The notes beneath the pieces are model-generated. The model saw only the letters and a list, made by a program, of their open reading frames with translations. It ran no database searches and had not been told where the DNA came from. A stretch of DNA of 64,000 nucleotides from Dipteris shenzhenensis (Eukaryota; Polypodiophyta; Polypodiopsida; Gleicheniales), in assembly GCA_047967505.1 (NCBI GenBank), contig CM106539.1. The stretch is one strand, 5' to 3'. Shown piece after piece: positions 22,131 through 34,644 of this stretch. The first letter of the stretch is position 1. Every line of letters begins with the position of its first letter. A program made the position numbers and the translations under genes.

Positions 22131-22254
22131 AAATAACCAAACATTAGCTCATTAGATTTAATCAATATATAAATACTAAGCCAAGATAAAGAAAATAACC
22201 AAACATTACCTCATTAGATTTAATCAATATATAAATACTAAGCCAAGGTAAAGT
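22131..22254. repeat. 62-bp tandem duplication
   Basis: AAATAACCAAACATTA... at 22131 recurs at 22193 with very few changes. AT-rich and non-coding. Confidence 0.85.
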
Positions 22255-22255
22255 T

Positions 22256-25200
22256 TGTTTCAAACCTGAGGGCAGCCATTATAACTTTATCATTAACCTC
22301 TTTTCCTTGATATCTTAGGATTTGAAACTCTTCTATACCAAATGATAGATATTGAGGTCACTGTCCAATCACAACCTGAATATCAAAGTCGCTTCCTATT
22401 TCTTGTAGCTTGGATAAATCTTCAGAATTCTTAAGCGTGAGCCACACCATCATCATATCCTCTCAGCTCTCATAAAAGCGAAGGAGTTGACTCTCTATAT
22501 CAAGAAAGTCTTTCGGTGATCCTTTTATTATCATAAATATTTCACTTTTAGTTTTTCCAGCAATCACCATATCACAATTAAACTTGAAGGAAATATTGTG
22601 GCCTTCCTGACTTTAAATCCAGGTGAACTCATTTATTCTTCCTTCCCCTCTACAGTTTGTAAAAAATACAAAAGCTTGTGAGATTGATAGGTTATAGTTA
22701 AATGTAACACTTGTAAAAGAAAAGTAGAGGGCCATACTAGGATATGTGTCCGTGATTTCTTTGTGTAATCTTGTGAACCAAGAAGATGATCCATGTCATC
22801 ATCTACATCACCTTCGTCTTTATACAGGGAGCCATCAAGATCTTCCATGTCATCATCTCTAATCCTCTTATGTTCCACCTCTTTCTCGTAGCTAATAGTT
22901 AGATGAGTTTGCAAGTGGAAGTGTGCCATGCAAGCCTTTCTTTCAATAATATTAGTGGAATATCATTTTTAGAGAAGATCTTCGAAAAGATTTCCCATCC
23001 GTAATAGGGTGACCTCCCAATTAGGCAGTTGCAAGTATTCTAGCATAGTATTCAAAAGACTTCCACTTTTTGGAGGACATTCATAGATTTTGGAGTGCAC
23101 TTGATGATGAGAGGACCTGTGGATTTCTTTCTCCTCTAGCATGAGACACAAACTCTTGGAAGTCCCCCTTATGTTATGTTGTAGAGATTGGTTCGGATAT
23201 GGACTCCGCATGCATAAGAGGAATGATTCGAGGCATTGGATATTAATCCACATTCTCTCTTGCTTGTCTTGGATGCATACACACCATTTTAGATCTTGAA
23301 ATCAAAGGCATAAACTTGCTCCAAAGTGTTATGCATCTCTTCCTTGTTTTCTTTATTGACAAAAATCACAATATTGCAAAATCCAGCTCTACTAATGGTG
23401 GTATATAGTATTCTATCAATGAATTGATGAATATCATTGGAAGAAACCTCATCGATAAACAATACTTGGGGCTTATCCCAGCTTGTTTCATCAATTGAAA
23501 AGTCCTCATCTGAAATGCCCCTATACACTACAAGCTTTCCAGATTCTAAAGTGATGTTCACATTGAATTGAAAGCTATGGTTGACTACACTTGTTATTCT
23601 TAGTTTATGCTCATTCACAAGCTTCTTAACATATGCAATCACCTATGGTGGGATTTGGGCTTTGATGAACGAGGTGACTACTTTGGCCCCATCTTCTTGA
23701 TTCTTCATCCACTTATGCACTTATGCCTTTTCCTTAGCTGTGGATAAAGTGGCTATATGCTTCACAACATTAGGATCAATTTTGCATTGACTAGTAGGAA
23801 TTTCTTTTTCTGTGAGCAAATATCTGATCACACTATCCACTGCACCATTTTTCACCTGTATCTTGATGCACTCCTCCATGCAATGATATTTGTCCTTCCT
23901 GCCAAAAAACCATTCTTTCTTGAGGAGTTTTTCTATTGCTATTGTTACATAGCTATCCAGCAAGTACTTCACAGGCCTCCACATTCTTGCTATCACCTCT
24001 TTTTTCTCAACCTTTGACTTTTGTGATAGTAACAAAGGACCTTCATAAGTAACCTCACCCTTCTCGTATGCACTGCAAACTGCCACAACTTGCTTAAACA
24101 CCTCATTAGGTCAAAAAATTATACTTGTGTAGTCAACATATCTATCTCTCCCTACCTTCAAGCTTGTGAGAGATTCTTCCCGTTCTTGACTTCCCCTTGG
24201 TAGAATTGCACTTAAACATGTATAAAAGTTGACTAATGTGTCTGCATCTACTTTTGTGGCAGTTCTTTTCAAATGTGTTACTAGAGAACCAAGTGTAGTC
24301 CATAGACACCTCACTTTCATTAGGATTTTCGATGTCTAGGTTATCTTACATTTTGTAAAAATATCATGATTCAATCTTTTGGACTCAATCAAATATTTTA
24401 TTGGATGCTTAAAAATGCATATTGTAGCCATATAAAAATTGAAGGGAAGAACCTTTGACATTTGCTCTGCAGTGAGCCTTCTTGAGTCCCTTGCTTGTCT
24501 AGCAAGTTCATTACATGCATATGCATAATGTTGACCATCAATTGAATCAAATTTACAATGCAGCAAGAAATTTCTCTTTGCCTCTATCAAAAATTTCTCG
24601 GAATTTTCCTCTTCACCCTGTTCATGCAGAATTTGTCGAAGGCTTTGTGTGAAGAATTTGCTAAAGTATCCTCAAAATGGGTAGGTCCTTTAAACATAAC
24701 TCCATTGTCACGGCTACCTATATTTGGATAGAACATGATTGGATGTAAGACCACATTAGAGACCATGGGTTTCTTGCCATCCACCAAAGCCTTGAATATT
24801 TGCATTGCATAATATATATCAAGATTCCTATTATTGGTAAAAATAGATGCTCACTCCACATCTCGAGCATTCGCAACATAGGGCTTTTGTCCCCATATAT
24901 ATCCGACATCATCTTCTCTAATCATCTCATTGAGACACAGATTTAGATTATTTATTCACATGAGCTCATCTTGATATTCCTAAACCTCTTCATCTGACTC
25001 TTCTTCCTCTATATTTTCTCTGTCCTCCTCTTTCTCTCTTACCTGAAGTTTCTGAGCAAAGGAAAGTTGTCTTTTTTTCAAAGTAGCCTTTGGAATTGTG
25101 TCCTCTTTATCTTTTACCTGTACTTTCTGAATGGAGGAACGTTGTATTTTTGTGAAAGTAGCCTTTGGAACTGTGGCCCTTGCAGTACTAATCTTTTCTA

Positions 25201-25987
25201 TTTTGCATCTTTCTTTTTCTTTGATAGGTTGCACCAAAGTGGCCGTGGCTTGTCCTTCCTCTTCCTCTATCTTTTGTATTTCTTTAGGCCACAATGATTG
25301 TGTCACTTCTTCATTTTTCAATTTGAACGCAACATCTGCTTCTGCTTCTATCTCAAAGAGTTTGTGTGCAAAGCCTTGATGTGGGGCTCCTTGTCTAGGA
25401 TGCTTCTGAGCCAAACTAGGATCTCTCTCATCTTGCTTGTCTCCTCTTTGTTTCTGAACCAAAGTAGCATCCGTCTGATCCTGCCTGTGCCCTCCCTGCT
25501 CTTGACTGAATTCATGGTCTATCTTGAGTGATGATGTCTTAAAGCACTCAACCATATTCTTTTGACACAACCTACTTGACTCTGCATTCAGAAAAGTACT
25601 CCATTCATCCATGAGAGCCTGTAATGGAGTTTGTAATTCTATAAAGTTTGATGGTGGAGGAGGTGGCATTGCAAACCTGTTTAGACCTCTTGATAAGATA
25701 AAATGATAAGCTCCAATATTAGGTTGTGAACACTTCACAAAAATATCCAAGTATGGGCTCTTTGGTTCCATAGTAATTCTACAACCATGCTAGAAGTTAT
25801 ATCTTTCTTAGAGAAGCTTGTATTTTATGGCTCCTCATTTTGCTCCATATCTTTCCTCGACATCATCAGATATAGCTTAATTTTTCTTTGAATGAGAAAC
25901 CAAACTTTTCTTCCCATGTGCATGTGAGTCCGCTTCCCTTCAAAGTTACAAGGGGCATACTCTTTCCCATTAAAATGTAAGGTGGTG
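22256..25987 (-). pseudogene. Large degenerate gene of unknown family
   Basis: A ~3.7-kb minus-strand coding region. An exon begins at 25987 after a good acceptor (TTATCTCTAG) and reads TTLHFNGKEYAPCNFEG, related to the exon at 48990. A 263-codon open stretch (25771-24980) starts MEPKSPYLDIFVKCS and contains Gln/Lys/Glu-rich repeats (ATLVQKQ, PKATLKKRQLSFAQKLQV). Downstream, same-frame segments 24805-24587, 24590-24336, 24320-24111, 24101-23721 and 23642-23289 are separated by single stops and two shifts. They encode hydrophobic/helical blocks and an alternating strand-helix region (PQVLFIDE, DIHQFIDRIL, NIVIFVNK). Coding continues through 23253-22969, 22929-22633 and to about 22256 (MVIAGKTKSEIFMIIKGS). 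I cannot assign a function. Confidence 0.5.
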
Positions 25988-26249
25988 CTAGAGATAAAAT
26001 ATATGAGAGGATGGGGATGCACATCATACTACTCACCTAGAGACCACTATTCAAGTAAGATGATTGAATGGCAACCCCTTGCGGAGAGCTCGATACATTT
26101 GGATAGCTCAGAATCCCAGGTACGGCCATCTAAGATCTTGAGAGGGGGTAAGACCATGTCATACACTGATACAAAGAGCAAGAATCTTTTGGTACGACAT
26201 CTGCTCTATGATGATAAAGATTGATTGGTGGTAGGTATGTGATGTTCAA

Positions 26250-27888
26250 TTGAGAAGTATCATGATGTTACCACATAACAAGAAAATTCTGATGAGTAAA
26301 GAGAGGAAATCTAGCATTTTCATACATGCATTGTTTGATAACCCTCTACTTGAAACGTTTTCAATTAAAAGACTCTTTATAGACTTTCTCTATCATCACA
26401 AGAACAATAATGTGATTGATTCTATAAAAGAAATTAATATTTTTTTGCAATTCTCTGATAATTTAGCATCTGTACTTTGCAACAGTATTCAGAGATGGGT
26501 CAGAGATTATGTGTTAATGTGAAGATAGCGCTTTTAGAAAATTCATTAGAACACAATGGGGACATGTATGCACCATTGACAATGAAATTATGAGGGAGAA
26601 GATATTAAATTAGGAATATTTCGGGAAGGGATTAGGACACATCCCTAGGAAACAGTTGAGCATTGATGGGACACTAAATGTGTTATATATGATCTGGAAC
26701 CAAATAATCGCACTAAGTCCTCAATTGTTGAAAATATTAAACCCAATGGAGAGGGAATTTGGATTATTTTGCCATAACTATTTGGAAAAACTAGTAGAGA
26801 AAAAGAAGTTACGCATTGAGAGAAATTGGGATCCCTTAAAAACATCAGCTAAAATGAAGGAAGTGAGGAGATTAACAAGATCCCTCCTTATTACCTCTAT
26901 AGATAAGTCAACGTCGACTCCAGCATATATTTGTAAGAAGTTCATTTACGGCCAAGCAGTATTAAGGGTATCCAGTAAGGACTTCACGAGACAACCTAGA
27001 CATCTTAGACCGATTGGTCAAAGATATTCAAAACTTTAACTTGAATATTACTCCGAACTCTCATACTTTGCCATATCTAATGGCTACTTTTAAAGCTCAC
27101 AAGAACACTTTTAGATGGATTACTAATGAACACCTTTGTGTATTCTCGGAATTGGCATCATTGATTACTTTTGCATTACAAGCATGCCTGGATCCCATCA
27201 TGAAGGCTAGGGATCTCCAAGAGCAAATTGAATTGGAGACCAACATTAAAGTAAGTGCTTTTTGGATAGTCAATTCCATTTACGAGGTGAAATTGAATTT
27301 ACCACAAAGCATCCAATTGGTTTTCACTACGGACATAGGTAAATGTTATGAAAATATTCCTTTGGATGAGAAATATGGAATGAAGAAAGTGATATCATAA
27401 ATCATCAGTATGGCCTATCGAGGTAAGAAAAAGAGATATCTAAACCTAAACTGGAATAGGAGAGAATCCTCATGCAGTGATAGAAGAAGTAAAAATATGA
27501 TATCCTGGTTAGAGCAGGAGTGTATAATGATCAATATGTGGCTCTTGGAAAACATGCACTTAAGATTAGCAGAGTAAGTTTATAAACAAATCTTAGGCAT
27601 GCCTATGGGATTTTCCTACTCACCCTTATGGTGTAATCTTTATCTACATTGGTTTGAACGTAACTTCATTAAGAAATTGTCAAAGAACAAAGATTGGGAG
27701 AGATTATCCCAATTCGAACACCCATTTAGATATATGGATGATATATTGTTAATCAATGTGGATTCCCCAAAGGATTTTTTCAAAGTACAAAAGAATGATG
27801 AGATAGACCCAGTATGGATTTACCCCCTCCAATTCTTGGAGATAAAAGACGCTACTGTGGATATACAAATTGGAGAGGATGGCATTGT
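26250..27888 (+). pseudogene. Reverse transcriptase remnant of Penelope-like / RVT type
   Basis: Plus-strand segments in order: DNPLLETFSI near 26330; SLLITSIDKSTSTPAYICKK near 26890; LPYLMATFKAHKNTFRWITN near 27070 (the RT1-RT2 palm entry 'LPK.HK..FRPI'); FTTDIGKCYENIPLDE near 27325 (catalytic first Asp); GMPMGFSYSPLWCNLYLHWF near 27600; FRYMDDILLIN near 27730 (YxDD box); and YPLQFLEIKDA near 27820. Motif order and the NIP...PMG...YMDD pattern match Penelope-like or RVT-type reverse transcriptases rather than Copia, Gypsy or LINE enzymes. At least three stops and shifts break it. The 3' part, including any GIY-YIG endonuclease, is missing because a Copia element begins at 27889. Confidence 0.65.
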
Positions 27889-28620
27889 CGTTAGATATCA
27901 ATGCTCCACTCTCATGTAACTATGCGGGAACCAGCTAACTCTACTTGTAAGCCACCCATATGAGGAGAAGGCATTTGAGTAGCTTGGTTATCCGGTAGGT
28001 CCTGGTTTGGACACTAGATAGGGGCCACGTGTGGCCTGATGGCTGGACGGCTTCAGATAGAGTTGGCACACCACCAACTAGGCTACATGCAAGTGCGGGA
28101 AGGCATCCCTTGACTGACTGCATTGAGGGTAGACGGAGCATTTTTCAGGGCAGCCCACTCTCGAGTTACGGGGCCCATTTGGAGCCTCAGATGATCCCGG
28201 ATGGCTCTGGGCCGAATGGAGACCATAGGTGAGTTGCTCTGTTTTGTGCACTGGTTCTATCGTATGGTCGGTGGCCTATTTCGGGACCGACCCCCAATCG
28301 ACTGTTTTGGGCGGACTGGGTCGATCACCCAATTGAGCCTAGCTGACTATGACTCGTGGCTATATAAGAGCAAGCCCGTGAAGCCCATTTCATCACTGGC
28401 TTCAGCAACCCTGATTCCTTAGCATCTAGCCTCCGTCTTCTACTGTTTCCAGCATGCCATCAAAGCTTCTTTCACAGGAGCGCACAGTTGGGAGGCAGCG
28501 CCATCTATTGTATCAGTTCTACAGTAATCAAATTTTTGATTTTCCATACTATCTTGTTTTCTCTCTTGCGTACGAGATCCTGTTATCTATTGAGCATAGA
28601 TGTTGTATTATTTTCTTGCA
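27889..28620 (+). repeat. 5' LTR of the Copia element
   Basis: 732 bp, matching 33006-33532 from GTTAGATATCAATGCTCC onward. The first base is C where the 3' LTR has T, so the TG end has mutated to CG. It ends TTTTCTTGCA directly before the PBS. A promoter TATATAAG lies at 28361-28368 (also 33479-33486 in the 3' LTR). Confidence 0.85.
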
Positions 28621-28633
28621 TGGTATCAGAGCC
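28621..28633 (+). other. tRNA-iMet primer-binding site
   Basis: TGGTATCAGAGCC immediately follows the 5' LTR with no spacer. Confidence 0.9.
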
Positions 28634-28693
28634 TGGACTCTAGCAAGAAGATTTGGTAGTGTGTTTTCTATTTGTGAGAAGATTGTGAGAGAT

Positions 28694-31600
28694 GGCCCAG
28701 CCTGCAAGACTGTAAATCCCACTGTTCGGCGAAAGCGAAAAGTTGGACGGCTCTAACTATCCACTCTGGAAGTTCAAGATAAAGACCATCCTAAGCACAT
28801 ATGAGCTTTGGGACACTGCTACTGGGGTGGACGTGAGGCCGGTTGCGAGACCAGATCCAACCAATGCAGGACAACAGATAGTACCAACTACGGATGAGGT
28901 TCTCACATGGATAAGAAGAAATGCAGTTGCGATGTGTTCTGTTGTTTGCAGTATTAGTAATTCCATCATGGCGTTAATTCAACATGTCACCGTGACAACA
29001 GAGGAGGCATGGACGGTCTTGAAAAATCAGTACAAGACCATGAATCAGATGCAGATTCAGAATCTGGAGACTCAATTTGTGAATGAGAAGTTGTCTAAGT
29101 CTAAAGTGGCAGAGAAGTTCATCACAAGGGTGAAGAATCTACGCGATCAAATGACTGCGATTGACATCACCATCACCAGCGAGAATCTAGCACAAAGGTG
29201 CATACAAATTCTCCCACCAAGTACGACAGTCTTGTTATGGCGCTGATTACGCACAATAAAAATCCACCCCTCAACTTTGAGGATTTCAGTGCGATGCTTC
29301 TAGAGGAGGAGATGCATCAAAAGACAAGGACTAGAGAAGATTCGGTTTTCTGGACCGGATCAAAGAAAGGTAAGGGTAAGGACTCTGGTAACCCATCTTC
29401 TTCTGATGATAAAAAGAGAAAGAAGAAGATCAAGTGCTTCTATTGCAACAAGGCAGGGCACAAGCAGAATGAGTGCCGAAAGAAGATTACAGATGAGAAG
29501 AATAGAGTAAAGAAAGAGTCCAACAACAGCGTGCAGGCAGCACCAATAGAGTTGTTCATAGCGATTAAGGAGATTTGCATGGAGGCAGTTCATGTGCTTG
29601 CGGATGAACCTTGGATCATTGACAGTGGTGCATCGTGCCACGTGACCAGTCAGAAGGATTGGTATACCTCTCTACAGTCGATAGGGAATGACATCCTGGT
29701 AGCAATCGGCAATGATGTAAAATGTCTAGCAAAAGGAAAAGGTACGATTGCTCTCAAGTCAGATGGTGTTGTAAAACAGTTGTCCGATGTTCTTTATGTG
29801 CCAGATATCAAGAGGAACTTGTTGTCCATTTCCGCGATCATGGATCAGGACCTCAAAGTTCAATTTGATAAGAATGGTGCACAGATTCTGGATCTTCAAG
29901 GGAAGGTCATTGGTAAAGGTACACGGCACAACAACATTTACAAACTCTTAGGTTTCAGTGCTCGAGCAGATGTGAAGAACACTAAGCTGTGGCATGAGAG
30001 GTTTGGTCATCTAAACCTTAGTTCTTTGAAGGAGATGCATAAATGTGGAATGATTGCAGACCTACCTGAAATTTCAGATCTGCCTGATGTATGTGAAGCT
30101 TGCATGATGGGCAAGCAGCATTGGTATCCCTTTCCTAAAGAGGCTAGCAGGGCAAAGGCTCCTCTAGAGCTTGTTCACATGGACCTCTGCAAAAAGATGG
30201 AGACAGAAGCTTGGGGTGGTTCCTACTACTTCATGACACTGATCGACGACTATAGTAGAAGGATATGGATATACTTCTTGAAGACTAAAAATGAGGCTTT
30301 TAGTAGGTTCAAGGAATGGCATGTAATGGTCGAGAAAGAAATGGGGAGGAAGGTGAAGAAGTTGAGATCAGACAGAGGTGGAGAGTTCACATCAATTGAA
30401 TTTGAAAGTTACTGCAAAAGTCACGGAATTAAGAGGCAAAAACCCCCGCCACATACATCACAGCAAAATGGAGTAGCAGAACGCAAGATGCAGGTCATCT
30501 ATGAAATGGGCCGGAGTATGATGAAAGGGAAAGATTTGCCAAAGTCTTTTTGGGCTGAAGCATGTAACACTGCAGTTTGCATCCTGAATCGTAGCTACAC
30601 GAAGGCTGTGAATGGGATGACTCCACTGCAAGCCTTTTCTGGTAAGAAACCTTCAGCTGCACATTTCAGAGTTTTTGGATGTGACTATTTTGTGCATGTC
30701 CCTGATGCTACCAGGACCAAATGGGAACCGAAGAGCTGGAAGTGTATTTTCTTGGGCTACAGTGAAGAGGCAAAGGGTTACCATCTCTATAACCCTGTTA
30801 CCAAGAAGGTAATTGTAAGTTGGAATGTGGTCTTCTCAGAACAGCCGCATCAATTAGAGGAGGATGCTTCCTTCCCAGACAACCAAGACCAGGATATCCA
30901 TCCAGTACTACCACCACTAGTAGAGCAAACTCCCCCAATGGTGCTTGGGAGGATTCAAGACAAAGAAAATGAAGAAGAGCCTGCAGAACCACAATGGAAA
31001 CAGCCATTCTCGAAGTGGGTAAAGCAGCTTTTGGATGGCAGAGAACCTCCAACCATTGAGGACGAACCATCCGAACACTGCCAGTCCAAGAGATTAGAGG
31101 AGCAAAGAAGGGCGCAGGAACACTTGATCAACTATGCTTTGATGATAGAAGTGATCCGTGCTGATGAACCCAAGTGTCTTGAAGAGGCACAGGGCGATGA
31201 TAGGTGGATGGAGGCTATGCAGTTGAAGTATGGCTCCATAATGAAGAACAACACTTGGGACCGTGTGGATCGACCACCAAAATGCAAGGTAATCGGGACC
31301 AAGTGGGTGTACAAGACCAAGTACAAGTCCGATGGCACGTTGGATAAGTACAAGGCTCAGCTCGTGGCAAAAGGATTTGCACAGGTACATGGTTTTGATT
31401 ATCAAGATACTTTTGCTCCCATAGCTCGACTAACCACAATTCGCAGTGTTTTGGCTTTAGCTGCCTAGGGAAGTTGGCCCGTGTTTCAGATGGATGTGAA
31501 ATCTGCCTTTTTGAATGGAGATCTCAAGGAGGAGGTATACGTGGAACAACCACCAGGTTTTGAGATCCCCGATTCAGAAGGTAAAGTCTGCAAACTGAAG

Positions 31601-32998
31601 AAGGCACTTTATGGGCTAACACGAGCATGGTACCAGCGAATTCATGCCTACTTTCTGCAAAATGGGTTCACGAGGAGCCCATCTGATGCGAATTTGTATA
31701 TCTTTAGAGAAGGAGGCAGGTGTATGATCGTGGTCCTTTATGTGGATGACCTTGTCATAACAGGGAACCATGAAGAGAAGATCTCGTAGACAAAGCATTT
31801 GCTAGAAAGAGAGTTTGAAATGACAGACCTCGGACTGATGCATTTCTGTTTGAGGATTGAAGTTTGGCAGGAGCCGAAATAGATCTTCATTTCACAGCTG
31901 AAGCAGGGATGTTTTTATCGAAGCTATACTTATATATTAATATAAAATCCTGGCAATATTTATCAAGCTAGTTTTTTTAGTTTCATAATATGAATATAAT
32001 GTATTACAATTTTACATATTTTCTTTTGAAATTTGAAGAAAATTTTGTAAATCCTAATGAAACTTTAAAGTTTTTCTCATAAAAGTTTCATTTCTTGGCG
32101 AATGTTTCAATCCTTTATTTTTATTAGGGCATACAAACTTTTGATTCCAATATAAAAGTTTCACTTCTTAACAAAAGTAAGAAGAAAAAATCATCAAAGA
32201 GCTGAAGTATGCTGGAGAGATACTGAAGCCATTTGGCATCGCTGAGTGCAAGATTGTTGGTACCCCTATGGAGTTGACGCGAAGCTCTCAAACAAGGATT
32301 CATCACCACTAGTGGATGAAGCAAAGTACAGAAGGCTTGTGGGCAGCTTGATTTACTTGTGCAACACACGGCTGGACATCAGTTTTGCGACTGGTGTACT
32401 AAGCAGGTTTTCCAATAAGCCCCGGGAGAACCATTGGAGGGCAAGGATGTGGGTGTTGAAATACATCAAAGGCACACTTGATTATGGCATCACCTATACC
32501 AAGGGCAACATCTTAACTGGATTTTGTGACTTGGATTATGCAGGAGACGTGGACAGCAGGAGATCAGTGACAGGGTACTATTTCTCACTTGGATCTAGAG
32601 TTGTGTCATGGGTCAGCAAGAAGCAACCCATAGTTGCTCTTTCTTCTACCAAGGCCGAGTACAAATGTGCATGCTTTGCTTCTTGCGAGGCAGTGTGGTT
32701 GAGGAGGATTTTGGGGGACATGGGTGCAGTCCAGAACAAGCCTACGCAGTTATCATGTGACAATCAGAGTTGCATGGTGATTGCAAAGAACCCGGTGTTC
32801 CATGCTCGCACAAAACACATTGAGATTCAATATCACTTTGTACGCGAGCTCATCATGGATGGAGAGTTTGACTTGGTGTACTGTCTGACTATAGAGAATG
32901 CTGCTCACGAAGGCTCTTGGAAGAGACTTGCTGGAGAGGCATCTTCATTGACTTGGCATTGGGCCGAAAAAGTAAGTTCACTTGCGGGTGGACATTGA
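28694..32998 (+). pseudogene. Copia gag-pol polyprotein, broken by stops, frameshifts and an insertion
   Basis: Starts at ATG 28694, with TAA at 28715. Gag follows (KLDGSNYPLWKFKI), then a frameshift near 29220. Next come a CCHC knuckle CFYCNKAGHKQNEC (29435), protease DSGASCHVT (29620), GAG-pre-integrase (LWHERFGHLN, CEACMMGK), a DDE integrase (HMDLC, LRSDRGGEF, NGVAERK; 30175-30485), reverse transcriptase ([36 protein letters not shown]) and RNase H (CDLDYAG, SSTKAEY, CDNQSC; 32520-32770). Further lesions: TAG 31466, TAG 31787, TAG 31880, a small deletion in the ALYGLKQAP motif (here ALYGLTRAW), the 296-bp insert at 31904 and a frameshift near 32265. It cannot make active enzymes. Confidence 0.92.
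31904..32199. mobile_element. 296-bp MITE-like insertion with 8-bp target duplication
   Basis: AT-rich non-coding DNA flanked by exact 8-bp repeats AGCTGAAG (31896-31903 and 32200-32207). Removing it with one repeat restores the reverse transcriptase frame (ISQLK|YAGEILK). The termini CAGGGATGTTTTTA and, on the other strand, CTTTGATGATTTTTT are imperfect inverted repeats. An 8-bp duplication and a CAGGG-like end suggest a hAT-type non-autonomous element. Confidence 0.75.
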
Positions 32999-33005
32999 GG
33001 GGGGC
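32997..33005 (+). other. Polypurine tract
   Basis: GAGGGGGGC immediately before the 3' LTR (TGTTAGATATC at 33006) and just after the pol stop TGA at 32996-32998. Confidence 0.8.
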
Positions 33006-33532
33006 TGTTAGATATCAATGCTCCACTCTCGTGTAACTACTCGGGAACCCGCTAACTTTACTTGTAAGGCCCCCATATGAGGAGAAGGCATTTGAGTAGC
33101 TCGGTTATTCGGTAGGTCCTGTGGTTTGGACACCGAATAGGGGCCATGTGTGGCTTGATGGCTAGATGGCTTCAGATAGAGTTGGCACACCGCCAACTAG
33201 GCTACATGCAAGTGCGGAAGGCATCCCTTGACTGATCGCACAAAGGGTAGACGAAGCATTTCTCAGGACAGCCCACTCTCGGGTTGCGGGGCCCATTTGG
33301 AGCCTCAAATGATCCCGGATAGCTCTGGGCCGAATGGGGAATGTAGGTTAGTTGCTCTATTTTGGGCAACGATTCTATCGTATGGTCGGTGGCCTATTTC
33401 GAGACCGACCCCCAGTCGACTGTTTTGGGCAGACTGGGTCGGTCACCCAATCGAGCCTAACCGACTACGACTGGTGGCTATATAAGAGCAAGCCCGTGAA
33501 GCCCATTTCATCACTGGCTATAACAACCTTGA
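33006..33532 (+). repeat. 3' LTR, truncated
   Basis: It matches the 5' LTR for about 527 bp and then diverges near ACAACCTTGA. The last ~205 bp are missing. The sequence that follows (CACCTATTTCATTAATTTTGGACTT) is also found at 13800 and 20222, so a second repeat took over at the break. Confidence 0.8.
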
Positions 33533-34029
33533 ACACCTATTTCATTAATTTTGGACTTTTTGTGTTGTTTTTGGATGAAGCCCAAAAATCCTTCCCAAAT
33601 GAAAACTTTACTTTGTGAAAATATCCTTCCCAAATCAAAATTTTACTTTCTGAAAATATTCTTCCCGAATCAAAAGTTCACTTTGTGGCACTATCATATT
33701 CACATAAAAATATGGTTTTTTCAATCTATACTTTTGCACCAACATGCAAAAATTTGAAATAATCCTATATTAGAAATTGTAGCTATATCTAAGTTATTTG
33801 TTAATTTAATTATTTTTAATATTTTTCCTTGACATGATAAATTTATAAATCCATGAAAGGAGACTTAAATATTTCATGAAAATAACATTGTCACTCGCAA
33901 TATGCACAAAATTTTTAAAACTTTTAATAAATAGAAAAAAGACATGATGCCATAAGACCCAAGTTTTGTATTGAACCAAAGAGGTATAATAGCAATTATA
34001 GCTATTATTATATGATTACATTGAGAGAC
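33533..34029. other. AT-rich stretch without gene
   Basis: A short triplication of TTCCCAAATCAAAA-ACTTTGTGAAAATAT around 33590-33690, otherwise AT-rich sequence with no frame of interest. Confidence 0.6.
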
Positions 34030-34139
34030 GTTGCTCTCAGCTAGAGTCTTTATATCCGAAATGATATAGATTGAACATATGTTTACAATTTAAATTGTTG
34101 CTCTTAAAGAGCCTCAATTCGTGCCATCTGCATAATTTG

Positions 34140-34540
34140 ATTCCCCATTGTCTTATTGCTCAATGTCACAACAGTCCCTTGCCAGGTGCCATTTGCATAA
34201 TTTGACTCCCACTTGTCTTGCCAAGCCTTGCCCCTTGGGTGCATTAACTCCCCATTGTCTTATTGCTCAATGCGATAGTCCCTTGCTAGGTGCCATCTGC
34301 ATTAACTCCCTATTGTCTTGCCAAGCCTTGACCCTTGGGTGACATCCAGTGCAAAATACAGGTGCCATCTGCATTAACTCCCACAAGTTGTCTTGCCAAG
34401 CCTTACCCCTTGGGTGCATTGACTCCCCATTGTCTTATTGCTCAATGTGATAGTCCCTTGCCAGGTGCCATTTGCATTAACTCCCTATTATCTTGGCAAG
34501 TAGGTACCCTTGGGTGACATCCATTGCATATTTTGACTCT
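34140..34540. repeat. Imperfect ~177-bp tandem repeat
   Basis: CTTATTGCTCAATG, GCCAGGTGCCAT, CTTGCCAAGCCTT and CCTTGGGTG words recur with spacings near 107 and 175-177 bp (GGGTGACATCC at about 34334 and 34511). Two full units and a partial one. Confidence 0.75.
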
Positions 34541-34644
34541 CATTTGACATAGGAGGTGATAACTCTGATTGTAATTGTCTTGGATTGGCTTCTGGCCTAG
34601 TACCCAAATAAAATCCTTCAATGGACTTCAATACAAAGCTTTAA

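Larger units (their letters stand above)
27889..33532 (+). mobile_element. Copia retrotransposon, near-complete, defective
   Basis: It has a 5' LTR, PBS, gag-pol, polypurine tract and a 3' LTR truncated after about 527 bp. Integrase before reverse transcriptase identifies Ty1/Copia. It inserted into the RT remnant at 27888. LTR copies differ at many positions over 500 bp (by eye roughly 8-9 per cent), so the insertion is old. Because the 3' LTR end and right flank are replaced by other repeat sequence, no target duplication can be seen. Confidence 0.9.

Noticed and set aside
33006-33532. Target-site duplication of the 27.9-33.5 kb Copia element
   Set aside because: The 3' LTR is truncated and the right flank is another repeat, so no matching 5-bp repeat can be identified.
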